From positions 1,240,001 through 1,304,000 of the forward strand of contig NZ_CP011253.3 in the NCBI RefSeq assembly GCF_000972785.3: DNA of 64,000 nucleotides. The letters are read 5' to 3'. Source of the DNA: Pandoraea oxalativorans (GTDB taxonomy: Bacteria; Pseudomonadota; Gammaproteobacteria; Burkholderiales; Burkholderiaceae). This document shows, piece after piece, positions 44,471-52,618 of this stretch. A program made the translations under genes and the position numbers. The notes beneath the pieces are model-generated. The model was given only the letters and a program-made list of their open reading frames with translations, was not told the origin of the DNA and ran no database searches. Numbering within the stretch: position 1 is the stretch's first letter; every line of letters begins with the position of its first letter.

Positions 44471-45052
44471 CTATCGTGCAATCGCATCCAGGAAGGAGTC
44501 GCACATGGAGCCATGCACGGGGGCCGCAGCCATCACTCTTAGGTGGCGACAGTCAAGCGCCGAAACATCGTCGAAGACAAGGCGATTCTGCCCGTCGAAC
44601 ACGCCGTCAACAGACGAGCCGTCGGAAAAATACGCCCGGCATCGCAGGCCAGCAACCGAGAACCCGTCGCGCGACTTGAACACAAGACGCCCGCGTTGGG
44701 TGGGAGCGGCCGGCGGTTGTCTGCGACCGCTTGCGTCGTATCCTTGCTCCGTCAACTGCTCAACCGATAAGTCTAGGAACGTGTCTCGGCGAGACGCCAG
44801 CATTCTTGGCGGTGGTTCGCATTTGCAAACGCACAAGTCTCCCTCCAAGGCTTGCTGCTGACCTTTCTCGTTTGTCATGCTCAGCGTTGGCCCGGCCCCA
44901 ACAATTGCCCCTGTCGACTTGCATGCAGGGCAATAGACTCTTGCACCGTGAAATGCCACGGGGATGCCGTCACACGTAAACGTCGGGTCTCCTTCTAGAA
45001 CAGTGCCACCGTTCGTAGATTGGTCCCCTTTGAGTAAGAAATTACGGCGCAT
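44471..45052 (-). CDS. PAAR-domain protein (T6SS spike tip)
   Basis: 193 residues. The N-terminal PAAR domain (about 1-85: LLKGDQSTNGGTVLEGDPTF, then VYCPACKSTGAIVGAG) has repeated Gly-rich turns and paired Cys/His that form the cone. The C-terminal extension (GRLVFKSRDGFSVAGLRCRA, FSDGSSVDGVFDGQ) looks like the transthyretin-like fold often appended to VgrG or PAAR proteins. It would sharpen the type VI secretion spike and carry an effector. It starts within the preceding gene (11-bp overlap, GGAG upstream). No T6SS core genes are in the window. Confidence 0.82.
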   Translation of the reverse strand: MRRNFLLKGDQSTNGGTVLEGDPTFTCDGIPVAFHGARVYCPACKSTGAIVGAGPTLSMTNEKGQQQALEGDLCVCKCEPPPRMLASRRDTFLDLSVEQLTEQGYDASGRRQPPAAPTQRGRLVFKSRDGFSVAGLRCRAYFSDGSSVDGVFDGQNRLVFDDVSALDCRHLRVMAAAPVHGSMCDSFLDAIAR

Positions 45053-45443
45053 TCATAGCTCCAGTTTGGCTCGAGCTACGTTCCTCGGCAACGGCCTTGG
45101 CCACGTCCTTCCAAATGGATGCAAACCACAGTCGGCAAGCGAAATCGCCAATCAGGCAACGCATATGGAAGAACGGGCTCAAAGCACGACGCTGGATTCG
45201 CGCTGTCACATCTTCGATTACCCCATCCGAATCAAACTCGGTCCATACCAATGGTGCAGGGGAGAGCGTTTGAGCTCCAAGAACGGGCGCCACCTCGTAA
45301 AAGAATGCTCGTCGGATGTCCTCATCGGTCATTGGCTGGCAATGCCGTACCAACTGAAACGCTACCCTTCGGACATCCACCACGTTGTCAACGAAAAGGT
45401 CTGAAAGCGTAATCCAGCAGTTTCTGCGTGCCGAGTCGGTCAT
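45042..45443 (-). CDS. Small protein between effector and PAAR genes (DUF7079-like, putative adaptor or immunity)
   Basis: 133 residues. Hydrophilic, with CWITLSDLFVDNVVDVRRVAFQL and a central DEDIRRAFFYEVAPVLG. The family is recalled as DUF7079, seen near PAAR genes, with moderate certainty. ATG at 45443 has GGAG eight bases upstream. Removing the adjacent insertion sequence makes this ATG overlap the stop (ATGA) of the upstream effector-like gene, so the two were originally coupled. Confidence 0.65.
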   Translation of the reverse strand: MTDSARRNCWITLSDLFVDNVVDVRRVAFQLVRHCQPMTDEDIRRAFFYEVAPVLGAQTLSPAPLVWTEFDSDGVIEDVTARIQRRALSPFFHMRCLIGDFACRLWFASIWKDVAKAVAEERSSSQTGAMNAP

Positions 45444-45457
45444 TTGATTCTCCAACC

Positions 45458-45494
45458 TTGAAAATGGAGCTATTGTCGAATCTGGTGTACGGGG
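45458..45494. repeat. IS256-family left end: 9-bp duplication plus inverted repeat
   Basis: Target duplication TTGAAAATG (45458-45466), then a 28-bp terminal repeat (45467-45494) with core AATCTGGTGTACGGGG. It matches the right end at 24 of 28 positions. Confidence 0.88.
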
Positions 45495-46897
45495 TGCTTT
45501 GGGAAATATGAGAAGGCGGTGGCGGTTTAGCTGAGAATGTTGCTTGTCGAAGGCACACCGAGCAAAGCCGGCGCGAGCCGGCCCCGACCACCATGAAGAA
45601 GATTACGAAAGAAACGAACGGCAGTAAAGCACAAACGAAGAGCGCGCTCGATGAACTGATCCAGCAAGGCGCGCGGCAGATCATCGAGCAGGCAGTCGAA
45701 GCGGAACTGGCGAGCATGCTTGAACAGTACAGCAACGTGAGGTCGATCGACGGTCGGCGTGCCGTGGTGCGCAACGGCTACCTACCAGAGCGCGAAGTCG
45801 TCACGGCCATCGGTCCGGTGCCGGTTCGGGTACCGAAGGTGCGTGATCGCTCGGGTTCGGGCATCCGCTTCAATTCGGCGGTCGTGCCGCCGTACGTTCG
45901 CAAATCCGCACGCGTGTCGGCCGCACTACCGTGGCTGTACCTGCGAGGCATCTCGACGGGCGACATGAGCGAAGCCATGGGCATCATGCTGGGCGGCCAG
46001 GTCAGCGGCCTGTCGCCAAATGTGGTGAGTCGTCTGAAGGCGCAATGGGCCGATGAGCATGCTCAGTGGAATCAGCGTGAGTTGTCGTTGGCGCGCTGGG
46101 TGTACTGGTGGGCTGACGGCATTCACACCGGCGTGCGCAGCGACGATTCCGACGGCCAGTGCCTGTTGGTGATCATTGGTGTCAAACCGGACGGAACGAA
46201 AGAGCGTGTGGCGATCAGTGACGGGTATCGGGAATCGAAGGCGTCGTGGGCCGAACTGCTGCTCGATCTGAAAAAGCGCGGTCTGCAGTCAGGGCCGCTG
46301 CTGGCTTGCGGAGATGGTGCGATGGGATTCTGGGCAGCGATGGAAGAAGTGTTCCCGCAGACCGAGCATCAGCGCTGCTGGTTCCACAAGATGGGCAACG
46401 TGCTCAACGCGCTGCCGAAATCGCAGCAGGCCCGCGCCAAAAAGGCGATGCAGGACATTTGGATGGCCGCCACGCGTGCCGAAGCGCTGGTTGCCTTCGA
46501 TCACTTCGTTGATACCCACTCGGCAAAGTATCCGAAGGTGGTCGAAAAGCTGACGCAAGATCGCGACGAGCTGCTGGCATTTTACGATTTCCCGGCCGAA
46601 CACTGGCAGCATCTGCGCACGACGAATCCGATTGAATCGACCTTCGCGACGGTGCGTCACCGCACCAAGCGCACGCGCAACTGCGTCTCGCGCGCGACGT
46701 TCCTCGGCCTGGCATTCAAGCTGATCGAGTCGGCCGAAGACTCGTGGCGGCGCATCCGCGCCCCCGAAAAGATCGCGACGATGCTTGACGGGATGACGTT
46801 CAAGGATGGAGAGCCGGTGACCGACAGCACACCGGCTCAGCAGCCCCTGGCCGCCTAATCTTGCTCACGCCCCGTACACCAGATTTGACTTTAACTC
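45467..46897 (+). mobile_element. Complete IS256-family insertion sequence (1,431 bp)
   Basis: One intact transposase gene lies between 28-bp inverted repeats, with an exact 9-bp target duplication on both sides. It is inserted within the final codons of the effector-like gene encoded on the opposite strand. Confidence 0.92.
45593..46858 (+). CDS. IS256-family (mutator-type) transposase
   Basis: 421 residues. It has the characteristic ARQIIEQAVEAELASMLEQY start and RNGYLPEREVVTAIGPVPVRVPKVRDRSG. The catalytic core has WADGIHTGVRSDD (Asp), LACGDGAMGFWAAMEEVFPQTEHQRCWFHKMGNVL (Asp, then C-x2-H), and RTTNPIESTFATVRHRTKRT (Glu). Full length and apparently functional. Confidence 0.95.
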   Translation: MKKITKETNGSKAQTKSALDELIQQGARQIIEQAVEAELASMLEQYSNVRSIDGRRAVVRNGYLPEREVVTAIGPVPVRVPKVRDRSGSGIRFNSAVVPPYVRKSARVSAALPWLYLRGISTGDMSEAMGIMLGGQVSGLSPNVVSRLKAQWADEHAQWNQRELSLARWVYWWADGIHTGVRSDDSDGQCLLVIIGVKPDGTKERVAISDGYRESKASWAELLLDLKKRGLQSGPLLACGDGAMGFWAAMEEVFPQTEHQRCWFHKMGNVLNALPKSQQARAKKAMQDIWMAATRAEALVAFDHFVDTHSAKYPKVVEKLTQDRDELLAFYDFPAEHWQHLRTTNPIESTFATVRHRTKRTRNCVSRATFLGLAFKLIESAEDSWRRIRAPEKIATMLDGMTFKDGEPVTDSTPAQQPLAA

Positions 46898-47585
46898 TTG
46901 AAAATGCCGCAATTCTTCTTGGTAAAGGTCGTTGACCTTCTTCGCGACTGTTCCGCCCGCCATTCCTCCCACGAGAATCAAAACGAACGCACAAATCGGA
47001 GCCCCTGGGCCGCAAACGGGGGACACGAGCGCACTACCCGCAACGCCCCCCATCAATGACCCTCCCAAAATTGAGCCTTGACGGTTAATTTCCTGAACTT
47101 TGTCTTTGGCATTGAAAACTTCCGTCAATACCAAGATTGTGGTCAGCGCGGTAAAGACTTTTCCTGCTGCGGCCAGACGCACCAAACGCCCGAAATCCGC
47201 AACGAACTCGGAGGGGTCAAAGCGGGAGGAGGGCAGTACCTGATATTCAATATCCTGACTGCTTGACCACCAGGCACTAATTGCAGCGTCCACAGGCGTC
47301 AGGTACGCGTCGATGCACTTACCAAATGGTGCGGTTGAGCACCGCACTACGATTCGGTCCTGACATTCTTCCGTCGGCGTGTTGCTGACTGTGAGATAGA
47401 GCTCCGGGTCTTGCGAGAGGAAGCGTTTAGTATCTTTGACATCGAGAGCTTGTTGGCTTTCCATTGGACGCCGCCGGCAGGAATAAACCTTCAATTTTTT
47501 TATTGCCCCTCCTCAAGGTCAATGAGATAAATCCCATTTCTTGTTGAGCCTGCTCCCAAACGTCGTCTGCTGGCTTTCGAAACAT
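46865..47585 (-). pseudogene. T6SS-operon effector-like gene: frameshifted at an A7 run and truncated by IS256
   Basis: The frame from ATG 47585 (MFRKPADDVWEQAQQEMGFI) runs to an A7 tract (minus strand, 47495-47501). There it departs from the main frame, which continues KVYSCRRRPMESQQALDVKDTKRFL to 46865. Removing one A fuses both into one open frame of about 239 residues. The C-terminal half has a hydrophobic glycine-zipper-like stretch (GGSLMGGVAGSALVSP, CAFVLILVGGMAGGTVA), as in membrane-inserting or spike-associated effectors. The last ten residues (ELKSNLVYGA) come from the insertion sequence; the original end read GWRIK. Function unknown. Confidence 0.7.
46870..46906. repeat. IS256-family right end: inverted repeat plus 9-bp duplication
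   Basis: Inverted repeat 46870-46897 (ending GACTTTAACTC), followed directly by the second TTGAAAATG at 46898-46906. Confidence 0.88.
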
Positions 47586-48020
47586 CGAAATGCCGAACCA
47601 AGGAACCTTGTTTTCGCAGCTACCTAGTAGCTGCGGTGGGGGAGAAACATGGTGGGCGAAGGTTTGTCGGCAACCAGGCGGGACGGCAGTCAATGCTGCG
47701 ACGGTGCTGTGTTTTAAGTCGCGCCATGGCGACCTGCGTGCCCCGATTCTCTCTTGCGAGGGGAAGTGCGAGCCTTAAGTGCAGCTCACCCTGGCTGTCG
47801 CGCCGCAGGCAAAATCCACGACTCCGACTATCTCGTGCAGTGGCGGAGTGCTTTGGTGAGCGAGATGCCGCGCAACTGTTCGGGCGTTGTTGCGCGGGGC
47901 TATTGATTAATAAAAAAAACACTTCAGATAAACAACCTTGACTGCATTCCGGCGGAGGGCCGCATCGTCGAAAACCGGTCTCAATTCACTGGGATTTTTG
48001 CCTGTGCCCGAAAGCGAGGC
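47586..48020. other. Intergenic stretch, possible origin flank
   Basis: No supported gene. The region about 47903-47930 is AT-rich with an A8 run, next to the iterons at 48021, the arrangement expected of an unwinding element in an iteron-type origin. The promoter of the leftward effector-like gene must also lie here. Confidence 0.4.
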
Positions 48021-48058
48021 GTTACCAATTTGACGTGCGGCCGTTACCAATTTGACGT
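48021..48058. repeat. Two 22-bp-spaced iterons (GTTACCAATTTGACGT)
   Basis: Identical 16-bp copies at 48021-48036 and 48043-48058, exactly 22 bp apart (two helical turns), as in iteron-type plasmid origins. The repC stop codon lies inside the second copy. Confidence 0.75.
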
Positions 48059-48901
48059 ACTGACCGGTGCAGTTTGCGGGCGGTCGGCTACGGAGCGGAG
48101 GGGGCCGCTGATGCGAAATTTTCCAGTCGATGTCTCGGTTACAGACCAGCCGATGCGTCGAAGTTCTCCGAGGGAATCGCGCACCGCCTTCCTGCGCTTT
48201 CGTAGTGCCGTGCCGGTTTGGGCATCCGGGTACGCATACAAAATGAGCGTGTCCAGTGTTGCGTGGCGCGCAGTGCCTTGGTTTATCCAGTGAAGGCGGT
48301 TGTGGAGCAGGAGCGCAACCTCCTTCTTCAGCAGACGCACCTCACTCATGTTGATTCGCAAATACCCTCGCCTTGCGAGGACGGCCGCTGAGAGTAGCGG
48401 ACTTAGCGACATGACGAGCTCGCCAGTGTGTTGGTCCAACACGTAACTGCCGACCAGATGACACGAGCACTGCTGGTTCTCGCGTTTCAGAACAACAGAG
48501 ACATTTGAAAGGCGTTGGAGTGAGGCTCGAATCTTTTGGTAAGCACTTCCTCCTTGGTCGAACCCTGACGAACGGGCCAGTGCCGCAAGGTTGAAGCGAG
48601 CACCTAGCACTCGCTCGGTCATTTGGGTGCCCGCTAGCATCAGCGACGACTTATGGGTCCGGCCATCACGAAGAAGAGGGCGAACGCTCGCCAGTTCAGA
48701 CGGGACAATCGAAACTACGCCCTGCAAGACTCGTAGGTCGACAGCGTCGAGGGGCTCAAAGCCGATGCACCTGACTGACACCTCGCCAAGCTGATGTAAG
48801 ACGTCGAGCTTGGTGGCGTTGTCGCTCACCGGGTGCCAGGCTGCGGAATAGCCCGGGAATGTGCACAATCGCATGCGCGAGCTTCGCGTACGTCGGAGCA
48901 T
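48044..48901 (-). CDS. repC: IncQ-type replication initiator RepC
   Basis: 285 residues. It closely follows RSF1010 RepC in order of motifs: FEPLDAVDLRVLQGVVSIV, the SAYQKIRASLQRLSNVSVV winged-helix segment, LVMSLSPLLSAAV, YLRINMSEVRLLKKEVALLLHNRLHWINQG, and the end RKRRKAVRDSLGELRRIGWSVTETSTGKFRI. RepC binds iterons to open IncQ origins. Here RepA helicase and RepB primase genes are absent, so any replication would depend on host or distant genes. It starts 6 bp after the AlpA-like gene, with the iterons immediately after its stop. This is an integrated plasmid-like or satellite replication module. Confidence 0.85.
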   Translation of the reverse strand: MLRRTRSSRMRLCTFPGYSAAWHPVSDNATKLDVLHQLGEVSVRCIGFEPLDAVDLRVLQGVVSIVPSELASVRPLLRDGRTHKSSLMLAGTQMTERVLGARFNLAALARSSGFDQGGSAYQKIRASLQRLSNVSVVLKRENQQCSCHLVGSYVLDQHTGELVMSLSPLLSAAVLARRGYLRINMSEVRLLKKEVALLLHNRLHWINQGTARHATLDTLILYAYPDAQTGTALRKRRKAVRDSLGELRRIGWSVTETSTGKFRISGPLRSVADRPQTAPVSTSNW

Positions 48902-48907
48902 GCTTGC

Positions 48908-49102
48908 TCATGCGGCATCTCCGCTGGCGAGGAATGCGAGCAGGCGGTCGATATCGCTACGGCGCCAGGCAGCGATGCGGGGGCCGAGTTTCACTTGGGC
49001 TGGGAAGCGGCCAGACTTGATGCCTTCGTACCATGTCGCACGCGAAACGGGGATGATGGCGAGTACTTCGGGCAGTCGCAGCAGCGAGTCTGCAGTGTTC
49101 AT
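48908..49102 (-). CDS. AlpA-family helix-turn-helix regulator
   Basis: 64 residues. A MerR-like HTH with the AlpA pattern LLRLPEVLAIIPVSRATWYEGIKSGRFPAQVKLGPRIAAWRRSDI. AlpA proteins activate excision or replication genes of prophages, satellites and integrative elements. ATG at 49102; a GTG precedes it. Directly upstream of repC and probably its co-transcribed controller. Confidence 0.85.
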   Translation of the reverse strand: MNTADSLLRLPEVLAIIPVSRATWYEGIKSGRFPAQVKLGPRIAAWRRSDIDRLLAFLASGDAA

Positions 49103-49274
49103 CACGCATTTCCATTTCCCCGAGGGAGCAAATCCGGAAATGTGTCCTCAATGTCTCAATATGCCTCGTTCGACGAAGTGGGTGGCTCCATCGAGGTCCG
49201 GTGACGTACTTTTACGTCTGATGTCGCATAGCGAGATTGGAGGGGGATGATTGGGTGAATTGCGATGACATTTA

Positions 49275-49300
49275 TCTATCGATTGAGATAATTCGATAGA
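49275..49300. promoter_or_regulatory. 8-bp perfect inverted repeat upstream of alpA
   Basis: TCTATCGA, a 10-nt AT-rich spacer, then TCGATAGA. Candidate operator or promoter-region hairpin for the AlpA-repC unit. No gene occupies 49103-49477. Confidence 0.5.
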
Positions 49301-49373
49301 GATTCGGCTTGAGCTTTTCACTCGCGTCGAAAATGCCAACTATCCTCTCATCGATTTCAATCCCCGGCGATTC

Positions 49374-49393
49374 TGTGTACGGTTCTGTACACA
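49374..49393. promoter_or_regulatory. Palindrome TGTGTAC-N6-GTACACA
   Basis: A perfect 7-bp inverted repeat with a 6-bp spacer lies between the tRNA-Leu 3' end and the AlpA-like gene. Possible regulator-binding or recombination-associated site. Confidence 0.45.
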
Positions 49394-49477
49394 GTAAAAA
49401 TCTCGCGAGCTAATAGTCTTGAGCCGGAAATTACTTCGTGCTCCAGAACTACTTGAAAATGCTGAGGGAATTTTTTG

Positions 49478-49562
49478 TGGTGCCCAGGGCCGGAATCGAA
49501 CCGGCACGCCTTGCGGCGGGGGATTTTGAGTCCCCTGCGTCTACCAATTTCACCACCTGGGC
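49478..49562 (-). tRNA. tRNA-Leu (CAA)
   Basis: 85 nt on the minus strand including encoded CCA. Acceptor stem GCCCAGG pairs with CCTGGGC, the anticodon loop is CTCAAAA within a GGGGA/TCCCC stem, there is a long variable arm, and the T arm has GGTTCGATTCC. Its 3' end points into the accessory region, as at tRNA-borne integration sites. Confidence 0.95.
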
Positions 49563-49743
49563 GGGTGTGCGGGCACCGAGCGGTGTCGCAGTGTGAGTCG
49601 TTCGATAAACCTGATGGCTCACCGGACGAAGGCGAGATTATGACCGAAATTTTCTCCCGCCACAACCCCGCTTCGGAAGCTTTGTGTCCGGCGGTGCCTG
49701 ACCTCAGGCTCGGCACCGCCGCCAATCGTGCCGTTGTCCGATA

Positions 49744-50913
49744 TCAGTCGGAGACGTAGACGAACTTGCCGCTCTTGATCTGTCCCATCACCCCGGCGCG
49801 CTGATCCAGACCGACGTGGTCCTGCGGGCTCAGATTCATGATGCCGTTGGGGATCGCGAGGTTATGCGTCGACTCAAGTGCGTCGCGCAATGCCACACGG
49901 AATGCGGGCGTACCCGGCGCCGCAACCTTGGCGGCGCGCGGCACGGCGTCGTTGAGCAGATCCCATACGCCGTAAGCGTCCGCCGCGAACTGGGTCACGG
50001 TGTCCGCGCCGTACTTCGCTTCGTACTTCTTCGTGAACGCGAGCGCTGCCTTGCGGGCGGGATGTCCGTCCGGCAGCGTCTTGGCGACGACGCCTGGTTG
50101 CGTCGGGAACAGAGTGCCCTCGACGTCCTTACCGCCGACACGCACGAAGTCGTACGTCGCAATGCCGTGCGTCTGATAAATCTTGCCGGTGTAACCGCGC
50201 TCCTGGAGCGTGCGCTGCGGTAGTGCAGCCGGTGTGCCCGAACCCGCCACCAGAATGGCGTCCGGCTTCGCCGACATCAGCTTCAGCGCCTGCCCGGTCA
50301 CGCTCGTGTCGGTCCGGTTAAAGCGTTCCTGCGCCACGATCTGCAACTTGCGCAGTGCGGCGAATTTCGAGAATTCCTTGAGCCAGCTATCGCCATAGGC
50401 GTCCGCAAAGCCGATGAACCCAACCGTCTTCACGCCGTGGTTGGCCATGTAACGCGTCATCACGTCTGCCATGGCCGAATCGTTGGCGGCCATCTTGAAG
50501 GCCCAGCGGCGCTTGGCGTCCTGCGGCTCTACCGCCACCGCCGAACCGATCAGCGTGATCATCGGCGTCTCCGCTTCGGAGATCGGGTCGAGCATGGCCA
50601 GCGCGCTCGGCGTGATGTTCGGGCCGACGATCACGTCCACCTTATTCTCGCTGATGAGCTTGCGCGCGTTTTTCACCGCTGTGCCGGGATCGGAGGCGTC
50701 GTCCAGAAAGATGTAATGCACCTTCTGACCGCCAATCTGGTCGGGCCAAAGCTGCATGGCGTTCTTGCTGGCAATACCGATAGCGGCGGCCGGCCCCGTC
50801 GAGGACAGGTCGATGCCAACGGTCAGGTCGGCACGGGCCGCCGTCACCACGCCGGACAACGTCAGAGCAAGCAAAACACCCGACAGGCGGATGCCGCGAA
50901 GAAGTGAGCGCAT
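49744..50913 (-). CDS. ABC-type branched-chain amino-acid-like substrate-binding protein
   Basis: 389 residues. Signal peptide (RGIRLSGVLLALTLSGVVTAARA), then the LivJ/Peripla_BP_6 fold: TVGIDLSSTGPAAAIGIASKNAMQL, DDASDPGTAVKNARKLISENKVDVIVGP, MITLIGSAVAVE. AAGGAAAA lies before ATG 50913. It is a periplasmic receptor; no permease or ATPase genes are adjacent, so it is an orphan here. The ligand may be an amino acid, amide or aromatic acid. Confidence 0.9.
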   Translation of the reverse strand: MRSLLRGIRLSGVLLALTLSGVVTAARADLTVGIDLSSTGPAAAIGIASKNAMQLWPDQIGGQKVHYIFLDDASDPGTAVKNARKLISENKVDVIVGPNITPSALAMLDPISEAETPMITLIGSAVAVEPQDAKRRWAFKMAANDSAMADVMTRYMANHGVKTVGFIGFADAYGDSWLKEFSKFAALRKLQIVAQERFNRTDTSVTGQALKLMSAKPDAILVAGSGTPAALPQRTLQERGYTGKIYQTHGIATYDFVRVGGKDVEGTLFPTQPGVVAKTLPDGHPARKAALAFTKKYEAKYGADTVTQFAADAYGVWDLLNDAVPRAAKVAAPGTPAFRVALRDALESTHNLAIPNGIMNLSPQDHVGLDQRAGVMGQIKSGKFVYVSD

Positions 50914-50964
50914 GAGTTTTCCTTTTGGTCGAATCGCGTAAGCATACCGCACCGTCCGCGTCAT

Positions 50965-51241
50965 ACCAGCAAGGAAAAATACTCCCCGATTCGTGTCGTG
51001 AGCGACTCGTCGCCGTGCCTCAGTCGTTCCTCGAACCCAGTCAATCGTTCAACCACCGGCGGCTATCGGGGATTTAAAAATTAATTTTGACTAAAGCTTG
51101 TTAATTGTTTTAGTGTTTTATTGAAAATAGATTTGGTTGAGTAATTAATTGGTAATTAAAATTACTTCGCTGAGTATTTTTGAGGTTTGTGGAAATTAAT
51201 TATTGCTTAATTTCATTCCGTTTCCGGAGAGCGAACAGCCA
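50965..51241. promoter_or_regulatory. AT-rich leader of the outer-membrane-protein operon
   Basis: From about 51070 to 51220 the DNA is overwhelmingly A+T with repeated TTAATT/AATTA runs, in strong contrast to the flanking GC-rich DNA. No gene is present. Such tracts bind H-NS-like proteins and form strong promoters or UP elements. It precedes a three-gene outer-membrane operon. Confidence 0.6.
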
Positions 51242-52573
51242 ATGCCGAGACTGTCGTGGGAGAGGAGGCGCAGGACGATGCCCGGCGAATGCTCACCGCA
51301 GGCACAGCGTGCGCTGACGAGCGCAACGCATCTTCCGATGAGCGGCTACGCGACGTGTGACGCGCTTCTACGAAGCCTGCCAGCCGTAATAGTGCTGTGT
51401 GCCGCCATTGCAACGACTTCGGTGAGAGCGCAGACAGCGGATGGCACAGCCGCACCCAGTCAGGCCAATCAGGCGGTTACCCCCGAGAAACCCGACACAT
51501 CCACTGGACCGGCTAAGGAAAAGGTGTCCTGGCATTCAAAGGACGACGGTGATTTCGACGCCAGCGATTTCTTGCTGAATCATCGTGGCGCTTTACCCGT
51601 TCCGACGATCATCACGGAGCCGGCCATCGGTTACGGCGGCGGTGTCGCACTGATGTTCTTTTCCGAGTCGATGGCCGACGCCGCGCGAAACGCCAAAGAA
51701 ACCGGGGTGATGACGCCACCGAATATCACCGCCGTCGGCGGCATGTACACGGAGAACGGGACATGGGGCGCGGGCCTCATGCACTTTCACACGTGGGGGG
51801 GCGACGCCATCCGTTACCTCGGCGGCCTCGCCAAAGTGAATATGAAGACGGACTACTACGGTCTGTCGAACTCGCCGCGCACCTATCAGCTCAACGGCTG
51901 GCTGCTCGTGCAACAGGTGCTGTTTCGCATCGGACATTCGCATTGGTATGTCGGGCCGCGTTACACCTACTTCGATTCGAACACGCACTTTACGGGGCAG
52001 ATAGCTCAGGAAGTCGGTTTGCCCGATGCGCAGCGTCGTATCGGCAAGGTCGGTCTGGTGATCGACTACGACTCGCGCGACAACATGTTCTTCCCAAATC
52101 GCGGCAGCTATCTGGAACTGGAGCTTCAGGCCGCGCGCCCGTGGGCTGGCAGCTCGCAATCGTTCGAGACGTACAACGGACGCGGTTACACATGGCTGCC
52201 GCTCGCACGCGACTGGGTGCTCGGCTTGCGCCTCGACGGCCGTTTCTCGGCGGGCGATACGCCGTTCTACGCGCAGCCCTATGTGAAGCTGCGCGGCGTG
52301 CAGCAAGGGCGATATCAGGACCAGAACGCGGCGATGGTCGAAGCCGAAGTTCGTTGGAACGTCACGCCGCGCTGGTCGGTGTTGGGATTTGGCGGTGCGG
52401 GACGTGCGTGGGGCAAGTGGAAGTCCTTCTCCGAGTCCGATGCCGTCGTGAGCGTGGGCGCAGGGTTCCGCTACCTCGTCGCCGCCAAGCTGGGTCTGGC
52501 CGTCGGCATCGACGTCGCCCACAGCAAAGGGGAGAACGCCTTCTACATTCAGGTCGGCACCGCGTGGCATTGA
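51242..52573 (+). CDS. BamA/TamA-like surface-antigen barrel protein
   Basis: About 443 residues. A long N-terminal extension with a signal segment (LPAVIVLCAAIATTSVRAQ) precedes the mature protein. After a linker come barrel strands with the Omp85 hallmark VIDYDSRDNMFFPNRGSYLELEL. It ends SKGENAFYIQVGTAWH. It lacks POTRA domains, so it is a stand-alone barrel. ATG at 51242 has GGAG about 11 bases upstream; ATG at 51338 would start just before the signal peptide. First gene of an outer-membrane trio. Confidence 0.8.
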   Translation: MPRLSWERRRRTMPGECSPQAQRALTSATHLPMSGYATCDALLRSLPAVIVLCAAIATTSVRAQTADGTAAPSQANQAVTPEKPDTSTGPAKEKVSWHSKDDGDFDASDFLLNHRGALPVPTIITEPAIGYGGGVALMFFSESMADAARNAKETGVMTPPNITAVGGMYTENGTWGAGLMHFHTWGGDAIRYLGGLAKVNMKTDYYGLSNSPRTYQLNGWLLVQQVLFRIGHSHWYVGPRYTYFDSNTHFTGQIAQEVGLPDAQRRIGKVGLVIDYDSRDNMFFPNRGSYLELELQAARPWAGSSQSFETYNGRGYTWLPLARDWVLGLRLDGRFSAGDTPFYAQPYVKLRGVQQGRYQDQNAAMVEAEVRWNVTPRWSVLGFGGAGRAWGKWKSFSESDAVVSVGAGFRYLVAAKLGLAVGIDVAHSKGENAFYIQVGTAWH

Positions 52574-52618
52574 CGACGGATCATCCATACAACCGGCTTT
52601 CGAGAGCAGGGCAAACTC

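Noticed and set aside
45467..46897. Idea that the IS256 flanks lack a target duplication (rearranged ends)
   Set aside because: It arose from placing the repeat tip too far inside. With the full 28-bp repeat the 9-bp duplication TTGAAAATG is exact on both sides.
47636..47941. 101-codon rightward open frame starting MGEKHGGRR
   Set aside because: No ribosome-binding site, no homology, and it lies in the presumed origin/promoter region.
49478..49562. Second attachment-site copy of the tRNA-Leu 3' end
   Set aside because: I looked for the tRNA 3'-terminal sequence elsewhere in the 41-49 kb region and saw no duplicate, so island borders by att repeats are not supported.
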